Shown here: in pieces, positions 1-10,514 of the stretch
How the letters are laid out: the number at the start of each line of letters is the position of its first letter
How positions within the stretch are numbered: the first letter of the stretch is position 1
DNA from: Atopsyche davidsoni
Taxonomy: Eukaryota; Arthropoda; Insecta; Trichoptera; Hydrobiosidae
Assembly: GCA_022113835.1 (NCBI GenBank)
Contig: JAILWY010000011.1
Coordinates: 1,612,001-1,676,000, forward strand
DNA: 64,000 bases
Direction of reading: 5' to 3'
The notes under the pieces: generated by a model
The model's database searches: none
What the model was told of the DNA's origin: nothing
Seen by the model: only the letters and a program-made list of their open reading frames with translations
Translations under genes and position numbers: made by a program

Positions 1-1785
1 TTTAGTATAAACATTTGGAATAATCTAAATTTATAATAGTTTTCACGAAAATAATTACAATAATAAAAAGTTGCCTTTCAACATCAGGGAGTGGCGGCTG
101 GGGTGACCAAGCTTTGCATTTAAATGTGGTAATAACGGCTTCAAGTCGCATTTAGTAGTGCCCGTTGAGACTCACCGAATTCGTTGTAGATTCCAGATAT
201 CACGAGATCTTAATTTTAATTTAAAATAGATCATTTATTATTAGAGTCACTCCCTGACGCCCTATAATGTCAATCCGCAACTGCTATAACCTTTCACTTA
301 CTATTCCGTTGAGAAAGACTAAATACTACCTGTAAATAAATTAACATTATGCAAATCCCTTTCACAGTCCGAATGCCTTTCTATTCTCGGCATTTTGGTT
401 TTTTGTAACGTAAAAAACAAAGCGCACAATTTATTGAAAAATACTATTTTTATAATTAAAAAAAAAAATGATATTGTAACATGATAAACGATTTGCATTA
501 TTAACAAGAATAATTTTATACACAGGAAGCAAAACACCTTGCGTAGATTTTGAACTCAACGCACGCCACTGCAATTTCAATAAATGGATCTTGGTCGAAC
601 AACATACATGTATAGCCTGTTGGATAGGAGATTACGCTCATTTTGTTGGGATGAGCTTTCGAGGGATTCTTGAGACTCCTTGGAACACAAAATGATCGTA
701 ATCTCCCAGCCACTTGTCTATTCACATTTCTTGATAAAATATGGAGAATTACACATTTAACCAGTATGTTATTGATATTAGTGATTAAAGAGAATATTTA
801 TTTTCTAGTTGTGTGGTCACCCCAGCGCAGAAGAGTTCGTCTTTAGGGTGACGCATCGGCGTGAATAAATTAAAATAAATCACTCGAGGCGTGCGCGCGA
901 TAATCCATTATGTGTAATATAAATGTTTATTATTTAATATATGTCTTCTTCGAAAAACAATTTTTAAAAAAGTGTTTATTTATACTTTTATCTGAATGAT
1001 AACCCACATATGAGATAAATTGAACGCGTTCAATTTAATATATATCCTCCGAGTAGTTTTTGGAATTCTCGCTTGCCGATCATAGGATCTCTGGTTTGAA
1101 GTCAAGTAACGATTAGGAAAACCTAACAGGAAATAGTGCTGCACACGTATAGTATCAAATAGCTCATCACGAATCTGTAAGAAGACAGAACCGTGGAATA
1201 AAGCGTGTTAAGAAGGTTCCTAAAATTATGAGATAACTATCATCTGCATATTCATTAATTCATCGTTGTATAGAGATTTTGCGTACGTATAGTATGAAAT
1301 ATCTTGGATTTAGTCTATTGATTATATGATGCTTGAAGACACAGAAGTAACTTGAGGTACAGGTATATCTATTAATAGACAAGTCGGCGCTTTATAATGT
1401 CGCGTGGAAATGCCAGACCGCCGGATGACTCCAGCAGAGGATCGATACATCGAGTTTTCCACATATTTATTACAAATTAAAAATTCTGAAAAATATCCTT
1501 TCCTAATAATAGAACGAAGTTTTTTTCTATCGACAGTTTGTTCAAGTTCCCAAGGGAACAGCCAAGGTCATGCGCATCGCGAACGAAGCGAGGGCTCCTA
1601 GTCGGTGATTGTTTGCAGTCATGGATATATGTCATCGCAGGTTAGGTTAAGTACACGGTAAATAGCACACATGCTTAGAAGTTACATATGTGTGTGCGAG
1701 TGCGTAAAAAAAAAAACAAATTAAGCACACGCCTGTCTACCTGGCCAATAAACGTGGCAATGCTTCGCAGCAGTAACGGCGCATT
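1..1785. other. AT-rich stretch without a recognised gene
   Basis: I see no supported gene. It lies downstream, in the direction of transcription, of the last visible myosin XVIII exon, so it is probably intron of that gene. It contains a weak inverted-repeat pair (listed separately). A segment of about 35 bp at 248-282 is similar to 35358-35393 (both read cactcc-tgacg, then gtcaatccgcaact), which marks an old dispersed repeat. Short open frames here look like chance. Confidence 0.5.
98..826. repeat. Possible inverted-repeat element, ends GCTGGGGTGACCA
   Basis: GCTGGGGTGACCA at 98-110 reappears in reverse complement at 814-826. The 13-bp match could mark the ends of a ~730-bp non-autonomous DNA transposon. 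No clear target-site duplication is visible. The interior has an open frame on the minus strand (516-725) without a recognisable domain. A related string occurs at about 56566-56580. The pairing could be coincidental. Confidence 0.3.
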
Positions 1786-2110
1786 GTTGTGATGAGGAGT
1801 TTCCTCCTACGCCGCTGGACTGCCTCCGTGAATAGGTCAAGCAGGCCGTGACGTCACGGAACAGCTGATCGGGTCGGCGGCGCGGTGTCGCGAGTCGGCG
1901 GTCCCGTTACCGAGAGATCCGATCCGGGACCCGCTCCGCAAAAAAAAAAAAAAAGCAGGTGGACCAGCGACCCGCTCATTCATGCCTCCGAGCGCAGGCT
2001 TCGACGCGGCCAATCGATCGATCGATTATTTTTCGATCGATTCGAATGAATGGACCCCCATCGGCGTGCGAGTGAGCCAACACGATTGAGAACGATCCGA
2101 CGCATATCGA
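1786..2110. promoter_or_regulatory. GC-rich patch with a palindromic CRE-like site
   Basis: This stretch is far richer in CpG than its surroundings. It holds the perfect 14-bp palindrome CCGTGACGTCACGG at 1846-1859, whose core TGACGTCA is the canonical CREB/ATF site, followed by clustered CGATCGAT motifs at about 2010-2045. It lies 3' of myosin exon 3 and so probably in an intron. An internal promoter is possible, because vertebrate MYO18A has isoforms that start downstream of the PDZ domain. No TATA box or start exon is identified. Confidence 0.35.
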
Positions 2111-2590
2111 AACGTGAGCAATCGAATAATCGATTATATCGAAACATGTTATGTGTCATAAAAATATGTCGAGTAATGATTATTAGTAGGTAATGATAAA
2201 TATTCGTTTAATACGTTTTTTTTTACGAAAATGTGTTAAATTCGCTTCAGCTGTTGTGGGATCTGAACACAACAACACAACAACGAAGAGAAAATATAAA
2301 TTCGTCGCATTTTTTTTTAATTCATACCTAGCGCGGCTTGCAAAAACAACACAGCACGGCCAACGACCCATGAACCGATAAAAATATAATTATACTTATA
2401 ATCAAAGATTTATTTTTAAGTACGTATTTTGTAAATAAACAAAAATGTTATTTTATAGAAATAGAGTATTTTTACTGTATACTTAAGAGGTAGGTAGAAG
2501 AGAGGCGTGGGTAAGATTTGCTGCTGCGTCCTCAGAGGATGCATGGACATATATATCGTAAAAAAATTAAGTCAGGGGTTAAATCAGAAA
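2111..2590. other. AT-rich spacer, nothing recognised
   Basis: No gene, repeat or RNA is recognised here. Overlapping short frames on both strands are low-complexity. Confidence 0.5.
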
Positions 2591-2840
2591 AGTGACGGCA
2601 GGTCAATGACCCCGAGCGCCGTGCCCGAATGCACGTGCACTTCTGATAAACGGCGCTCTCGCGGCCGGCCACACGTGCCGAAGGCTCCGCCGTGACCTTG
2701 GAGGCAGTGGCCCAAGGTCGCGGCGAGATGTGCCAAGGTCGAGGGTGTCTGGTGTCGTGGCAGATGTCGCGGTCGGGAGCATCCGCGACGCTGCCACGGT
2801 CTGGTGGCCGCACGCGTCCGCGCCCGAGGACCTCACCACA
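2591..2840. other. GC-rich patch, function unknown
   Basis: All minus-strand frames stay open through much of this 250-bp GC-rich block because stop codons are rare in it. None reads like myosin XVIII or another family I know. It contains several AAGGTC-type half-sites (TGACCTTGG, CCAAGGTCG twice) like those bound by monomeric nuclear receptors. A regulatory patch in the myosin intron is as likely as an unrecognised exon. Confidence 0.3.
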
Positions 2841-2952
2841 TTGCTAATCCGATAAATACACTAAAATATATGCATCAGCACACACTGATATGAAAATAGA
2901 CGTTGCTGCAAAATACACTACGCCTTAACAACGAATAAGCAAATATCTACAT

Positions 2953-3873
2953 CAGTGCTTCTCAAAGTGGTGCCTGGGATCATTCAGGGGGTCCTTGGAA
3001 AATTAAAATCGATTTGGGGGTCATCGAACAACGTCAGGGGGTCCGCGCAAGGTTTGATATAAAATTTAAAAAATGTGGCACATTTTTATTAACACACTAT
3101 AGGCGGGGCGGGTATTAATACCCGCTTCGCTGACTGCTGTCTAAAGGCGGGACGGGTACAGAAATACCCGTTTGAATGTGTTTACACTAGAAGCCGCATA
3201 AGGTCAATTTACTCTTTAGGTTTACAGCTCGTAATGTTTGTTTAGACTCGTCAACGTTACTTTTTTATAATTTGTTTATAAAATAAAGATAAGGAACAAT
3301 AAATTTCGACTTGCTATTGTTTTCGTGCCGATCACTCATAATTTAAATGTATACGCAGAGGGTGGCCATTTTGGAATTGAAACGGCCACCCCTGTTTTGA
3401 AATAAATTTTAAAATTTAAATTGTATGCATAATAAATTATTGATAGACTAATTAACTCGGAGTTGCTAATCGGAAAATAAAAATCAAAGAGTGCAAAGCG
3501 TTAATGTATAGACTAGATTTCGCACGCGCTATTTTACGCGAATTTTGCACATCAGTTTAGTCAATATAGTTACCCGCCTATAGTGTGTTAATATGGAAGT
3601 TAAAATAAATAACAATGAATACATTATTAGCGATTTTTACGTCCTAAGTAAAATATAAATATAGACAGGTGCATAAAATACAAGTAATAACAGGCATCGC
3701 GGTGAGTCAGGAAGGTTAATAGAGTCGATACTTGCACCAACTAGTCTATAGTATGAATTTATATAGTTTTTCACCCAGGGTCCGTAGGCAAGTTTTGACT
3801 ATGAAAGGGAGTCCATGGGCAAGTTTTGACTATGAAAAGAGGTCCGTGGACCAAAAGAGTTTGAGAGTCACTG
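2953..3873. mobile_element. hAT-like non-autonomous element
   Basis: The ends are CAGTGCTTCTCAAAGTGG (from 2953) and AGAGTTTGAGAGTCACTG (to 3873). These are imperfect inverted repeats of the CAGTG-CTCAAA type common in animal hAT elements. The flanking octamers ATCTACAT (2945-2952) and ATCTAGAA (3874-3881) agree at 6 of 8 positions, as expected for a worn hAT target duplication. No transposase reading frame is present. Near the right end a ~30-bp unit with GCAAGTTTTGACTATGAAA is repeated, the same sequence as in the 19985-20232 element. A second transposon (3093-3587) sits inside. Confidence 0.8.
3093..3587. mobile_element. piggyBac-like MITE nested in the hAT element
   Basis: A 495-bp element bounded by TTAA on both sides (3089-3092 and 3588-3591), with perfect 15-bp terminal inverted repeats: CACACTATAGGCGGG at the left and its exact reverse complement at the right. 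TTAA target duplication is the hallmark of piggyBac transposition. Subterminal palindromes built on GGGTATTAATACCC and CGGGTA/TACCCG follow the left end. No transposase is encoded, so it depended on an autonomous relative. Perfect ends suggest a recent or well-preserved insertion. Confidence 0.82.
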
Positions 3874-3995
3874 ATCTAGAAGATCACGGTGTAATCGCCG
3901 AAGCACCCCAGTCGGCTCACTCTTCCCTGAGGCATTGCCCTCTGCTGAAGCGCCGGGAGAATGATGGCCAGCTGCATGTGGTGCGTGTGACTCAC

Positions 3996-4115
3996 CATGG
4001 GTTCCCGGAGATGCCCGTCGCTGCCAGCGCGCCGCAGCGTCCCTTCTGGAGCTCCGGCTTCGGGCAGCAGCGCCCACCGCTTCCACACCTCCGTCAACTC
4101 CGCCACGGGCTGCAC
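3996..4115 (-). CDS. Mhcl: Myosin XVIII (Mhcl/MYO18A-like), coding exon 3
   Basis: A 120-nt exon, 40 codons, phase 0 at both ends. It begins after a CAG acceptor with VQPVAELTEVWKRW and ends PM just before a GTGAGT donor. Vertebrate MYO18A continues after its PDZ domain with a VQPIPELSEL-type sequence, and this exon continues the PDZ of the exon at 12583-13731 in the same way. That match plus the phase makes the assignment firm although the exon is short. The motor exons are not in the window. The intron between exons 2 and 3 is 8467 nt. Confidence 0.87.
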
Positions 4116-4239
4116 CTGCAAGTCGAGAGAAATGAGAGAGTATCGGGCATTTGCTGGTTCAGTAAAATAAAAACTACTAGTAATCAAGTAAAAGAAAATT
4201 ATTTCGAAAATATGATGTTATCCAAATGGTGACCGTTAC

Positions 4240-4600
4240 GCGCTGCTGGCACTCTTCTAATCTGGAATGAAGATAGCTGATAACACGCTGACACATAGTC
4301 CTCGATATTGCTGCCCCATTTCTGACCTGATGTTTTGTTTCAATTGCGTCGGATTATTCTCACAAACCCTACTTTTAAAGTATCCCCATACGAAATAGTC
4401 AATAGGGCTAAGGTCGGGGCTTCTGGGAGGCCAGTCGATGTTACCTCTGCGTGAAATGATCTTATTAGGGAATAATTCGTTAACAGCTTCAATTGATCGA
4501 TCGGATATATGGCAAGTGGTGAAACCTTGAAACTCCTGCAACTCTGGGCCCAAATATTTTCGCAGCATATCGCAATAACGGTCACTATTCACCCTATACT
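4240..4600 (-). pseudogene. Tc1/mariner-superfamily transposase, C-terminal fragment
   Basis: The minus strand encodes about 110 residues containing NIDWPPRSPDLSPIDYFVWG, which matches the WPPRSPDL-P-DYF-WG motif around the last catalytic acid of IS630/Tc1/mariner transposases found in insect genomes. The preceding TTCHISDRSIE fits the TCHT region before it. The N-terminal DNA-binding part and the first catalytic Asp are missing, and no clear terminal repeats flank the fragment. It is a dead remnant in the large myosin intron. Confidence 0.72.
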
Positions 4601-5100
4601 CTTACATAGTATATTGTCCAGACACGATTATCGAGTCGTGGTATGGCAACGATACCGCTGCAGGGATTTGAGAGTCACCTGTATAGTGCGCACCACACTG
4701 TATATAATCTGGGCCACAGAATACACGTTCCTCGTTACAGGTTTGTTTTTTTGTGGCCCGGCCACACCTAAAAACGCCCAAAGCCGCGCGGCGCCGGCCA
4801 ATCGAAAAAATCCCCAGTGTTATTCAACAGCCATGAAATGCACGATATTTGAGAAATGTCGGTTTCGGTAGCGAGAAAAACCAGTTTCGGTCGCACTTTT
4901 TTCACCGGAGCACGGTTTTCGGGGAAATTTGAAAATACACGCTTCTTGCCGGGCGTAATATCACATACGCGGTTTTGTAACGCTCGCTTTGGGAAAATAT
5001 TTATTATAGATCGAATATACGAAGCCAATGGCCGGATAACCTTGACTTAAGACCAGTGGCGTGTCGTCCGTACAAGCGGAAAATTAGGGACGATTTGGAC
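4601..5100. other. Intron stretch, nothing firm
   Basis: This is moderately GC-rich around 4750-4950 with open frames on both strands, but no domain is recognised. GACCAGTGGCGTGTCG at 5050 resembles the end of the next MITE and may be a fragment of the same family. Confidence 0.4.
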
Positions 5101-5101
5101 C

Positions 5102-5382
5102 CACCAGTGGCGTGCGGTGAGTACAAAATCGAAACCGCCAATTTTATTCATTGCATACCTCTGAAGGAAAGAACTTGGTGAAATTACATTTTATTTGAAA
5201 TAAATATTTTTATGACAAGACTAGTTTCGTTGATTTACCATCTTCAAGCAGTGTGTGATAAAAAAAAAATTATCACCATGAGTGTATATTTTTGATTTGA
5301 TCCAAAATTAGCTTATATGTTTTAAAGTTTATTTTGGGGCAAACAATGATTTATTGCTTGTATAAATAGTACGCCACTGGTG
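5102..5382. mobile_element. MITE with CACCAGTGGCGT ends
   Basis: A 281-bp element with 12-bp inverted ends: CACCAGTGGCGT at 5102 and ACGCCACTGGTG ending at 5382. The interior is AT-rich and non-coding. Single ends with the CAGTGGCGTGC core also appear near 561, 5053, 41818 and 49952, so this is a dispersed family. Target duplications are not evident. Confidence 0.6.
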
Positions 5383-6270
5383 TATACATTATAAAAATGT
5401 TAATTCAACAATCAAAATCGAGTGAATATTTTTTGATTGTTCAAAATCATTAAGTACCTCATTTTAGTAGGAAATATTTTTAGAAATACTAAATATAACC
5501 TTATGCAGCTGATAGTACAAGGAAAATCAAAAGAAAAAGAGACATTTGAAGGAGATAGCTAACGTGGATGCGGAATTTGATAGTGGAGTACTGATAATAG
5601 TAATAAAAATAATATTAAATAATTACTCATATATTATCGATCGTGTCGCTTTTCTCTTTGATGTAAAAACAGCATTGTGTTTATTTTCCAATAAATCAAC
5701 ATTATTATCGATAAACTTTAATAGACTGACAGAGAGATAAGAAAGCAATAAAGATACAGCCTTATCATTATATTTGCAACAACGATTAGCATCTTTTCTT
5801 TATCGTTCGTATAATTAAGACCTGCTATCTGATCGGCCCCAGCCGACAAGACGGTTGCGCTGCCTACACACGCTGCAAAACACTTTAATACAAATCATTG
5901 GCGAAAACAACGGAAAAATTTGCTAGTTTTGCATATTATTTATATAATAAAGTGTTACAACAATTAGCACCGAAGAACGTGCAATACAAAATGTTTTCAT
6001 AACACGCAGTGTTAAAAAAAATAATTTCAATTATACAAAGTGTAAACGATTATAATTGTTTGAACATCTGAATGGAATTTGAGTGTTGCCACATTGTCCG
6101 CTTATAAGTGACCATCGGGTAGAGCAGGGGGTTGGCGACCCCCTCGGCATGGCAACACACCCTCGCCATGGCCGCCAGCGTTATAAATCACTTAGCAACA
6201 TGGCACACACCGCCCTAAGAACATTCGACACGAACTGCCATTTTGGGGATGAATAAAAATTACTAATGGG
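5383..6270. other. Intron stretch with fragments of dispersed repeats
   Basis: Around 5553-5580 a piece reading GCTAACGTGGATGCGGAATT matches the 3' region of the non-LTR retrotransposon seen best at 59290-59755. At 5861-5876 TGCCTACACACGCTGC is a solo end of the CCTACACACG MITE family. The remainder shows nothing I recognise. Confidence 0.5.
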
Positions 6271-6274
6271 AAAA

Positions 6275-6440
6275 TATTAGGTGCGCAACTATGTTTGTAG
6301 GTTTTTTTGATAAAAAAATCGACATCTTCGGTGTTATAATAAATAATAAAAATACAAGTTTTGACATGTATGTCGACTACACGTGTCGTTAGCGCCATCT
6401 ATGTGTGAAACCTAAAAACTCAGTTGCGCACCTAGTATGA
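6275..6440. mobile_element. Small MITE with TAGGTGCGCAACT ends (Tc1/mariner-type target TA)
   Basis: The left end TTAGGTGCGCAACTATG with a following TAGGTTT block is mirrored at the right end by AAACCTAAAAACTCAGTTGCGCACCTAG, giving terminal inverted repeats near 28 bp. A TA lies at each border, which fits a TA target. The element is about 165 bp and non-coding. Confidence 0.62.
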
Positions 6441-6545
6441 TGTTGATTGATTAAGAACCAATTAAATAATCATATTATGTACACAATTAAATAATAAATA
6501 TTTTTGATAAAGTACTTGGTGGAATTCCGTTTTGATATTTTTCTA

Positions 6546-6620
6546 CATGTCGACTACATGTGTCGTTAGTGCCATCTATGTGTGAAACCTAAAAACATAG
6601 TTGCGCACCTAGTATAGTGT
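6546..6620. mobile_element. Second, one-ended copy of the TAGGTGCGCAACT MITE
   Basis: The last ~75 bp of the neighbouring element (from GTCGACTAC through GTTGCGCACCTAG) recurs here as a direct repeat 178 bp further on, with about five base changes. The left end is missing. It probably derives from an adjacent insertion or a local duplication. Confidence 0.6.
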
Positions 6621-6639
6621 TGATTTTTCCACAAATTTT

Positions 6640-8320
6640 TATATAAAACCATATACTATACACACTTCTGGTATAATGTAAAAGACGTGTAATTTTTTTG
6701 CTGCATTATTCCATATATATTTTTTTTCCTATTGAATATCCATGAAATAATCCAAAAAAGCTGCTATTTCAGAGAAGCCAAATTGACAAATATTTATTTA
6801 AGCCTTTTTGGTCTTCTTCAGACTCGAGGAGCAGTCCGAAAAATTCATGAATATATTCACATGTATTATTTAAATTATAAATACTCGGTTCTCGAGTGTA
6901 ATGACAATATTTTTATTTATTTATTTTTATTTTCCAACGTTCAGTCCCGGTACTCAGGGAATTTAAATAAATCACAAAATATCTTGTCGTTATAAATGAT
7001 TCGAGTGACTTGTTTCGAAAGCGCTCGCAGAGCAAAAATTATCGTCGTCTCCTAGCCGTTCGGCTACTTGCTGTTTAAATGTGCCGAGTACAGTGAGTGC
7101 TTTTTATGAGATTTTATGGAAAATTCGTTGTTTTTGGTCTAGTGATGTAAATGATAATCGCCGGCACGTGCAGCGTGGCGCAATGACTGCATCGCGTGCA
7201 TGCCCGCCGGGCTAAAGGTGCATTTCCACCGAAACTACTGAATTGTGATAAATAAATTTAATATCGTTCACATAAAGCAGTCGTTAAAAATCCATTATAT
7301 TCATTAAAATTATAAAAAAATATATATATAAAACTTTACTAGTGAGTCATAATGTTTTATGACATATGAAATAATAAAATCGAAGATAACCGTTACGGGA
7401 AATAAAATAAGCAAATTTACAAGAAAATGACATATAATTTACATAATTGCATTCCCAGAGTTCAAGTTCACATTCACAATGAAAAAAAAATATTTACACA
7501 TTTGTAATTGTTATAAAATATTTTATAAATAATGACTTTTAAATGAAAATTACAATTGATGTAAATATTTTGTATTTTTCGAATCAAAGTATAACTGTAA
7601 ACAGAAATGAAAAAAATATATACGAGAAAACATCAGCGTATTAATTATGTTAAATATGTAATAATAGGCCCGGAATCAAAGATAAGGAAAACGGTACAAA
7701 AATTATATTTTTTTTAACATGGTTTTTTTTTGCGTATTCACTGACTATGAAGATACAAAAGACGAAAATTATTTAATTGCTTTACCTAGTTCGGCTCATC
7801 GGCTCATTGCTTAAAAGCAATTTACCACCCCTAATTCTAATCATGCTGATTATTAGAATTAAATAAACAATATATAGAAGAAAAATATTCATTATATACT
7901 GTAATTAAAAGTATATATATCAATATCTGTGCAAACGGTTCAGATTATTGAGTGTGCAACGCATGAGTATTATTAAATTGATCAAGATACATTGCAGACT
8001 ACAAAAGCTACAAACGTTCGCCACACTTGTGCCGCACACGCGCGTTGCATGGAATCGCGTCTTAATCCAATTACTTCGTTTTTGGGTGGAATGTCGGCTG
8101 TTAGTTGATACAATAGCAGGGGGTGCCGCATTGTTGAGCGCGTGCACGGAGCTAGCCGGGGCGCTGATCGGTGCGTGACCGGTGCCGGTGTGGCGGTCAA
8201 TGTCAGACGGAATCGATACGGGGATAATGGATAACGAGCATCGCGAGGTTCAACAAACCAACTGCTTCGATGCAACGAAACGATTCCAAATAACGAGAAA
8301 CCAAAATACCCAGGGAGTGA
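6640..8320. other. AT-rich intron stretch, nothing recognised
   Basis: No gene is supported. A mixed-composition part at 7000-7230 and another at 7980-8250 have open frames on both strands but no recognisable domain. The sequence at 6508-6524 (AAGTACTTGGTGGAATT) belongs to a dispersed repeat also present at 24904 and 34950. Confidence 0.45.
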
Positions 8321-8322
8321 GA

Positions 8323-9002
8323 TACGAGGGCCGCCCACTTACCCTAGTATCGCAAGAGAGATTTACTATCGTGCAGTACATTCTCGTAGACGGCTACTGT
8401 CAAAATTTCGGCCGAATCGGACTTGTAGTTTTTTTTTGACCGCGTGTGGAAGCGAGCGTGTACGCGTATTTTAGAAAAATGGAAAAAGAGCAATATCGGT
8501 CGGTGATTCGATTCTTGTTTTTGGAAGGGAAATCGCGCAGCGAAATCAAAGAGCGCTTGGATGCTGTGTACGGTGACTCTTATCCTTCGATGGTTTAACG
8601 AGTTTCAACAAGGTCGCACGTCGGTTTTTGATGAGCCACGCCCAGGTGTTCCGAAAATGTCTACCACGGAGGATAATGTGACAAAAATCCACGATCTCGT
8701 ATTGGCAGACCGCCGATTGAAGGTGCGCGAGATAGCTGAAACAGTAGGCATCTCAAAAGACCGCGTGGGTCATATCCTGCATGCAATTTTGGGCATGAGA
8801 AAGCTGTCGGCGCGATGGGTGCCGCGTTTGCTCACTCCGGACAACAAGCGCAACCGTGAGATCACTTCGGAGCAGTGTTTGACGCTGTTTAAGCGCAATC
8901 CGAAGGAGTTTCAAAGGAGACTATTTTGAGAAATAAATCGCCACTTTTTCAAAATTTTCGTATTTCTTTTGTAGGCTAAGTACTTATCGGACCGCCCTCG
9001 TA
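8323..9002 (+). mobile_element. Internally deleted mariner-type transposon
   Basis: The ends are TACGAGGGCCGCCCACTTAC and, in reverse complement, TACGAGGGCGGTCCGATAAG; TA borders both sides. It is about 680 bp, roughly half of a complete mariner, because the catalytic part has been removed. The reading frame runs from 8479 to about 8928. The right terminal ~60 bp, including CTTTTGTAGGCTAAGTAC, follows directly after the deletion. Confidence 0.82.
8479..8929 (+). pseudogene. mariner transposase, N-terminal DNA-binding half, frameshifted
   Basis: It begins MEKEQYRSVIRFLFLEGKS, a typical mariner start with the first helix-turn-helix. A frameshift near 8570-8600 moves the frame, after which WFNEFQQGRTSVFDEPRPG, VREIAETVGISKDRVGHIL and KLSARWVPRLLTPDNK follow: second helix-turn-helix, then the linker typical of mariner proteins. 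The frame stops after about 160 residues, just where the VTVDETW block with the first catalytic Asp would begin. The catalytic domain is deleted, so no transposase activity is possible. Confidence 0.85.
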
Positions 9003-9059
9003 TGTTGATTGAATCGTTATTCCCGTAGAGAAAAAAACTAGCCAAGGTCATGTGCATCG

Positions 9060-9240
9060 CACACGCACGGCAGAAATCTCGGTGTCTCTGAAATAGATCG
9101 CGCAGCCTCCCCGGGCCGGGCGCGCGTCACTTCCGGCGCTTTGTGCGGCGCGCGCAGGCCGGCACAATGGCGGCCGGAAGTGACCCGGCGACTGCGCCGC
9201 CTCGCTCGCAGCCGATTAAGGTATCAATAACAGCCGATGA
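9060..9240 (+). other. GC-rich patch with a short ATG frame
   Basis: A CpG-rich block containing GGCACAATGGCGGCCGGAAG, in which an ATG opens MAAGSDPATAPPRSQPIK before a weak GTATCA donor-like site. This could be a first exon of an unknown plus-strand gene, but no continuation is identified. The CGGAAG motif is ETS-like. I would not call it a gene. Confidence 0.2.
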
Positions 9241-9454
9241 AAGTGAATCGAATCGTGTATTAACACCCGTTGCATTTCCTGTGCGGCACTTTTCTCTTCT
9301 TCAATGGCTCGTTCTGACATATCAAAACGGAAGTGATCGAAGATCGGAAAACACTAAGAATGAAGAAGGTTTTGCACTGGCGCTTGCGCAGGATCATGTG
9401 ATCAAGGCCGGGTACTTCGTGTAAGCAAATGAAGACCATTAGACAATATTGGTT

Positions 9455-10135
9455 TTTTGGGAAACCGGGTGCTCTACCAGCGCAGAAACTGGTGCAATCA
9501 GGAAGGCTTGTGGCATCGGTCGATGATCCTTATGAATAAATTTAGCATGCCAATGCTGTGCGTGACCCAGTGCTTTCCCGTCACGGCAGTGCAAAAACTG
9601 GAGATACTATAAGTTTGTGAATGGGGTTTAGCATGCCGATACCGTGAAAAGCCTGGTGCTCCGTCAGCGCAAAAACTGGAGAAGACCATAAGCATGCCGA
9701 TGCCGGGGAGAGCCACTGGAAAAGACCATACGTTTCGTGATGGGGTTTAGCATGCTGGGGAGATCCGGGTGCTCCGCCAGCGCAGAAACTGGAGAAGATA
9801 TAAGTTTGTGAATGGGGTTTAGCATGCCGATGCCGGGGAGAGCCACTGGAGAAGACCATAAGTTTCGTGATGGGAGTTTAGCATGCTGGGGAGAGCCGGG
9901 TGCTCCGCCAGCGCAGAAGCTGGAGAAGACTATAAGTTTTTAAATGAGGTTTAGCATGCCGATGCCGGGGAGAGCCACTGGAGAAGACCATAAGTTTCGT
10001 GATGGGGGTTTAGCATGCTGGGGAGAGCCGGGTGCTCCGTCAGCGCAGAAATTGGAGAAGACTATAAGTTTGTGAATGGGGATTTAGCGTGCTGGGGAGA
10101 GCCGGGTGCTCCGCCAGCGCAGAAACTGGAGCAGA
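9455..10135. repeat. Minisatellite with a 131-bp higher-order unit
   Basis: Two related units alternate. One, near 73 bp, contains GGGTGCTCCGCCAGCGCAG; the other, near 58 bp, contains GCCGATGCCGGGGAGAGCC. Each starts TTTAGCATGC and carries GGAGAAGACxATAAGTTT. The GGGTGCTC mark occurs at about 9465, 9655, 9767, 9898, 10030 and 10104, so the pair repeats every 131-132 bp in the middle and is irregular at the edges. Open frames on both strands are a by-product of the repeat. It lies inside the large myosin intron. Confidence 0.88.
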
Positions 10136-10514
10136 CCGGAAGGCTGTGTCGGTCAAGGAGGCCTGCGGCGAGCTCCCTCATGAATAGCGCTGTCGCACGT
10201 GACCGGAGCCGGGCCTCCACGGTCCAAGGCTCCCGCTGGCACGCATTGCTGGCCATGGCGCGGACCGCCGGCCTGGAGCCAGCGTCTCCGGGTAAATGTA
10301 CCGTGGCGCGGTCGCCTGCAGCAGCTGCCCGTGGAAACCGTGCATGCCGAGGATCGGACTATCACAATTTGAATATAAAATATTCCTCAAATATTCATTG
10401 TTTTCTTTGAGCCAGGTTTCTGCTAAAATTAAATATTTTTTTAATAAATTAATACTAAGCCGCCTTGACACAAGCGTCACATATTCCAACCAATTTGTAA
10501 TTAACCTATCTCCT
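10136..10514. other. GC-rich then AT-rich spacer, nothing recognised
   Basis: The first 200 bp are GC-rich with open frames on both strands, but no protein family is apparent. The composition continues that of the minisatellite and may be its unrepeated flank. Confidence 0.4.

Noticed and set aside
516..725. Possible exon reading PTGYTCMLFDQDPFIEIAVACV on the minus strand
   Set aside because: It does not resemble the myosin motor or another family I know, and lies between the possible inverted repeats, so it is probably transposon interior.
1640..1660. Telomeric TTAGG repeat
   Set aside because: Only about two units occur (GGTTAGGTTAAG), well within chance.
9498..9859. Minus-strand open frames with repeated SSFCAGGAPG-type residues
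   Set aside because: They are translations of the 131-bp minisatellite, not a repetitive protein gene.
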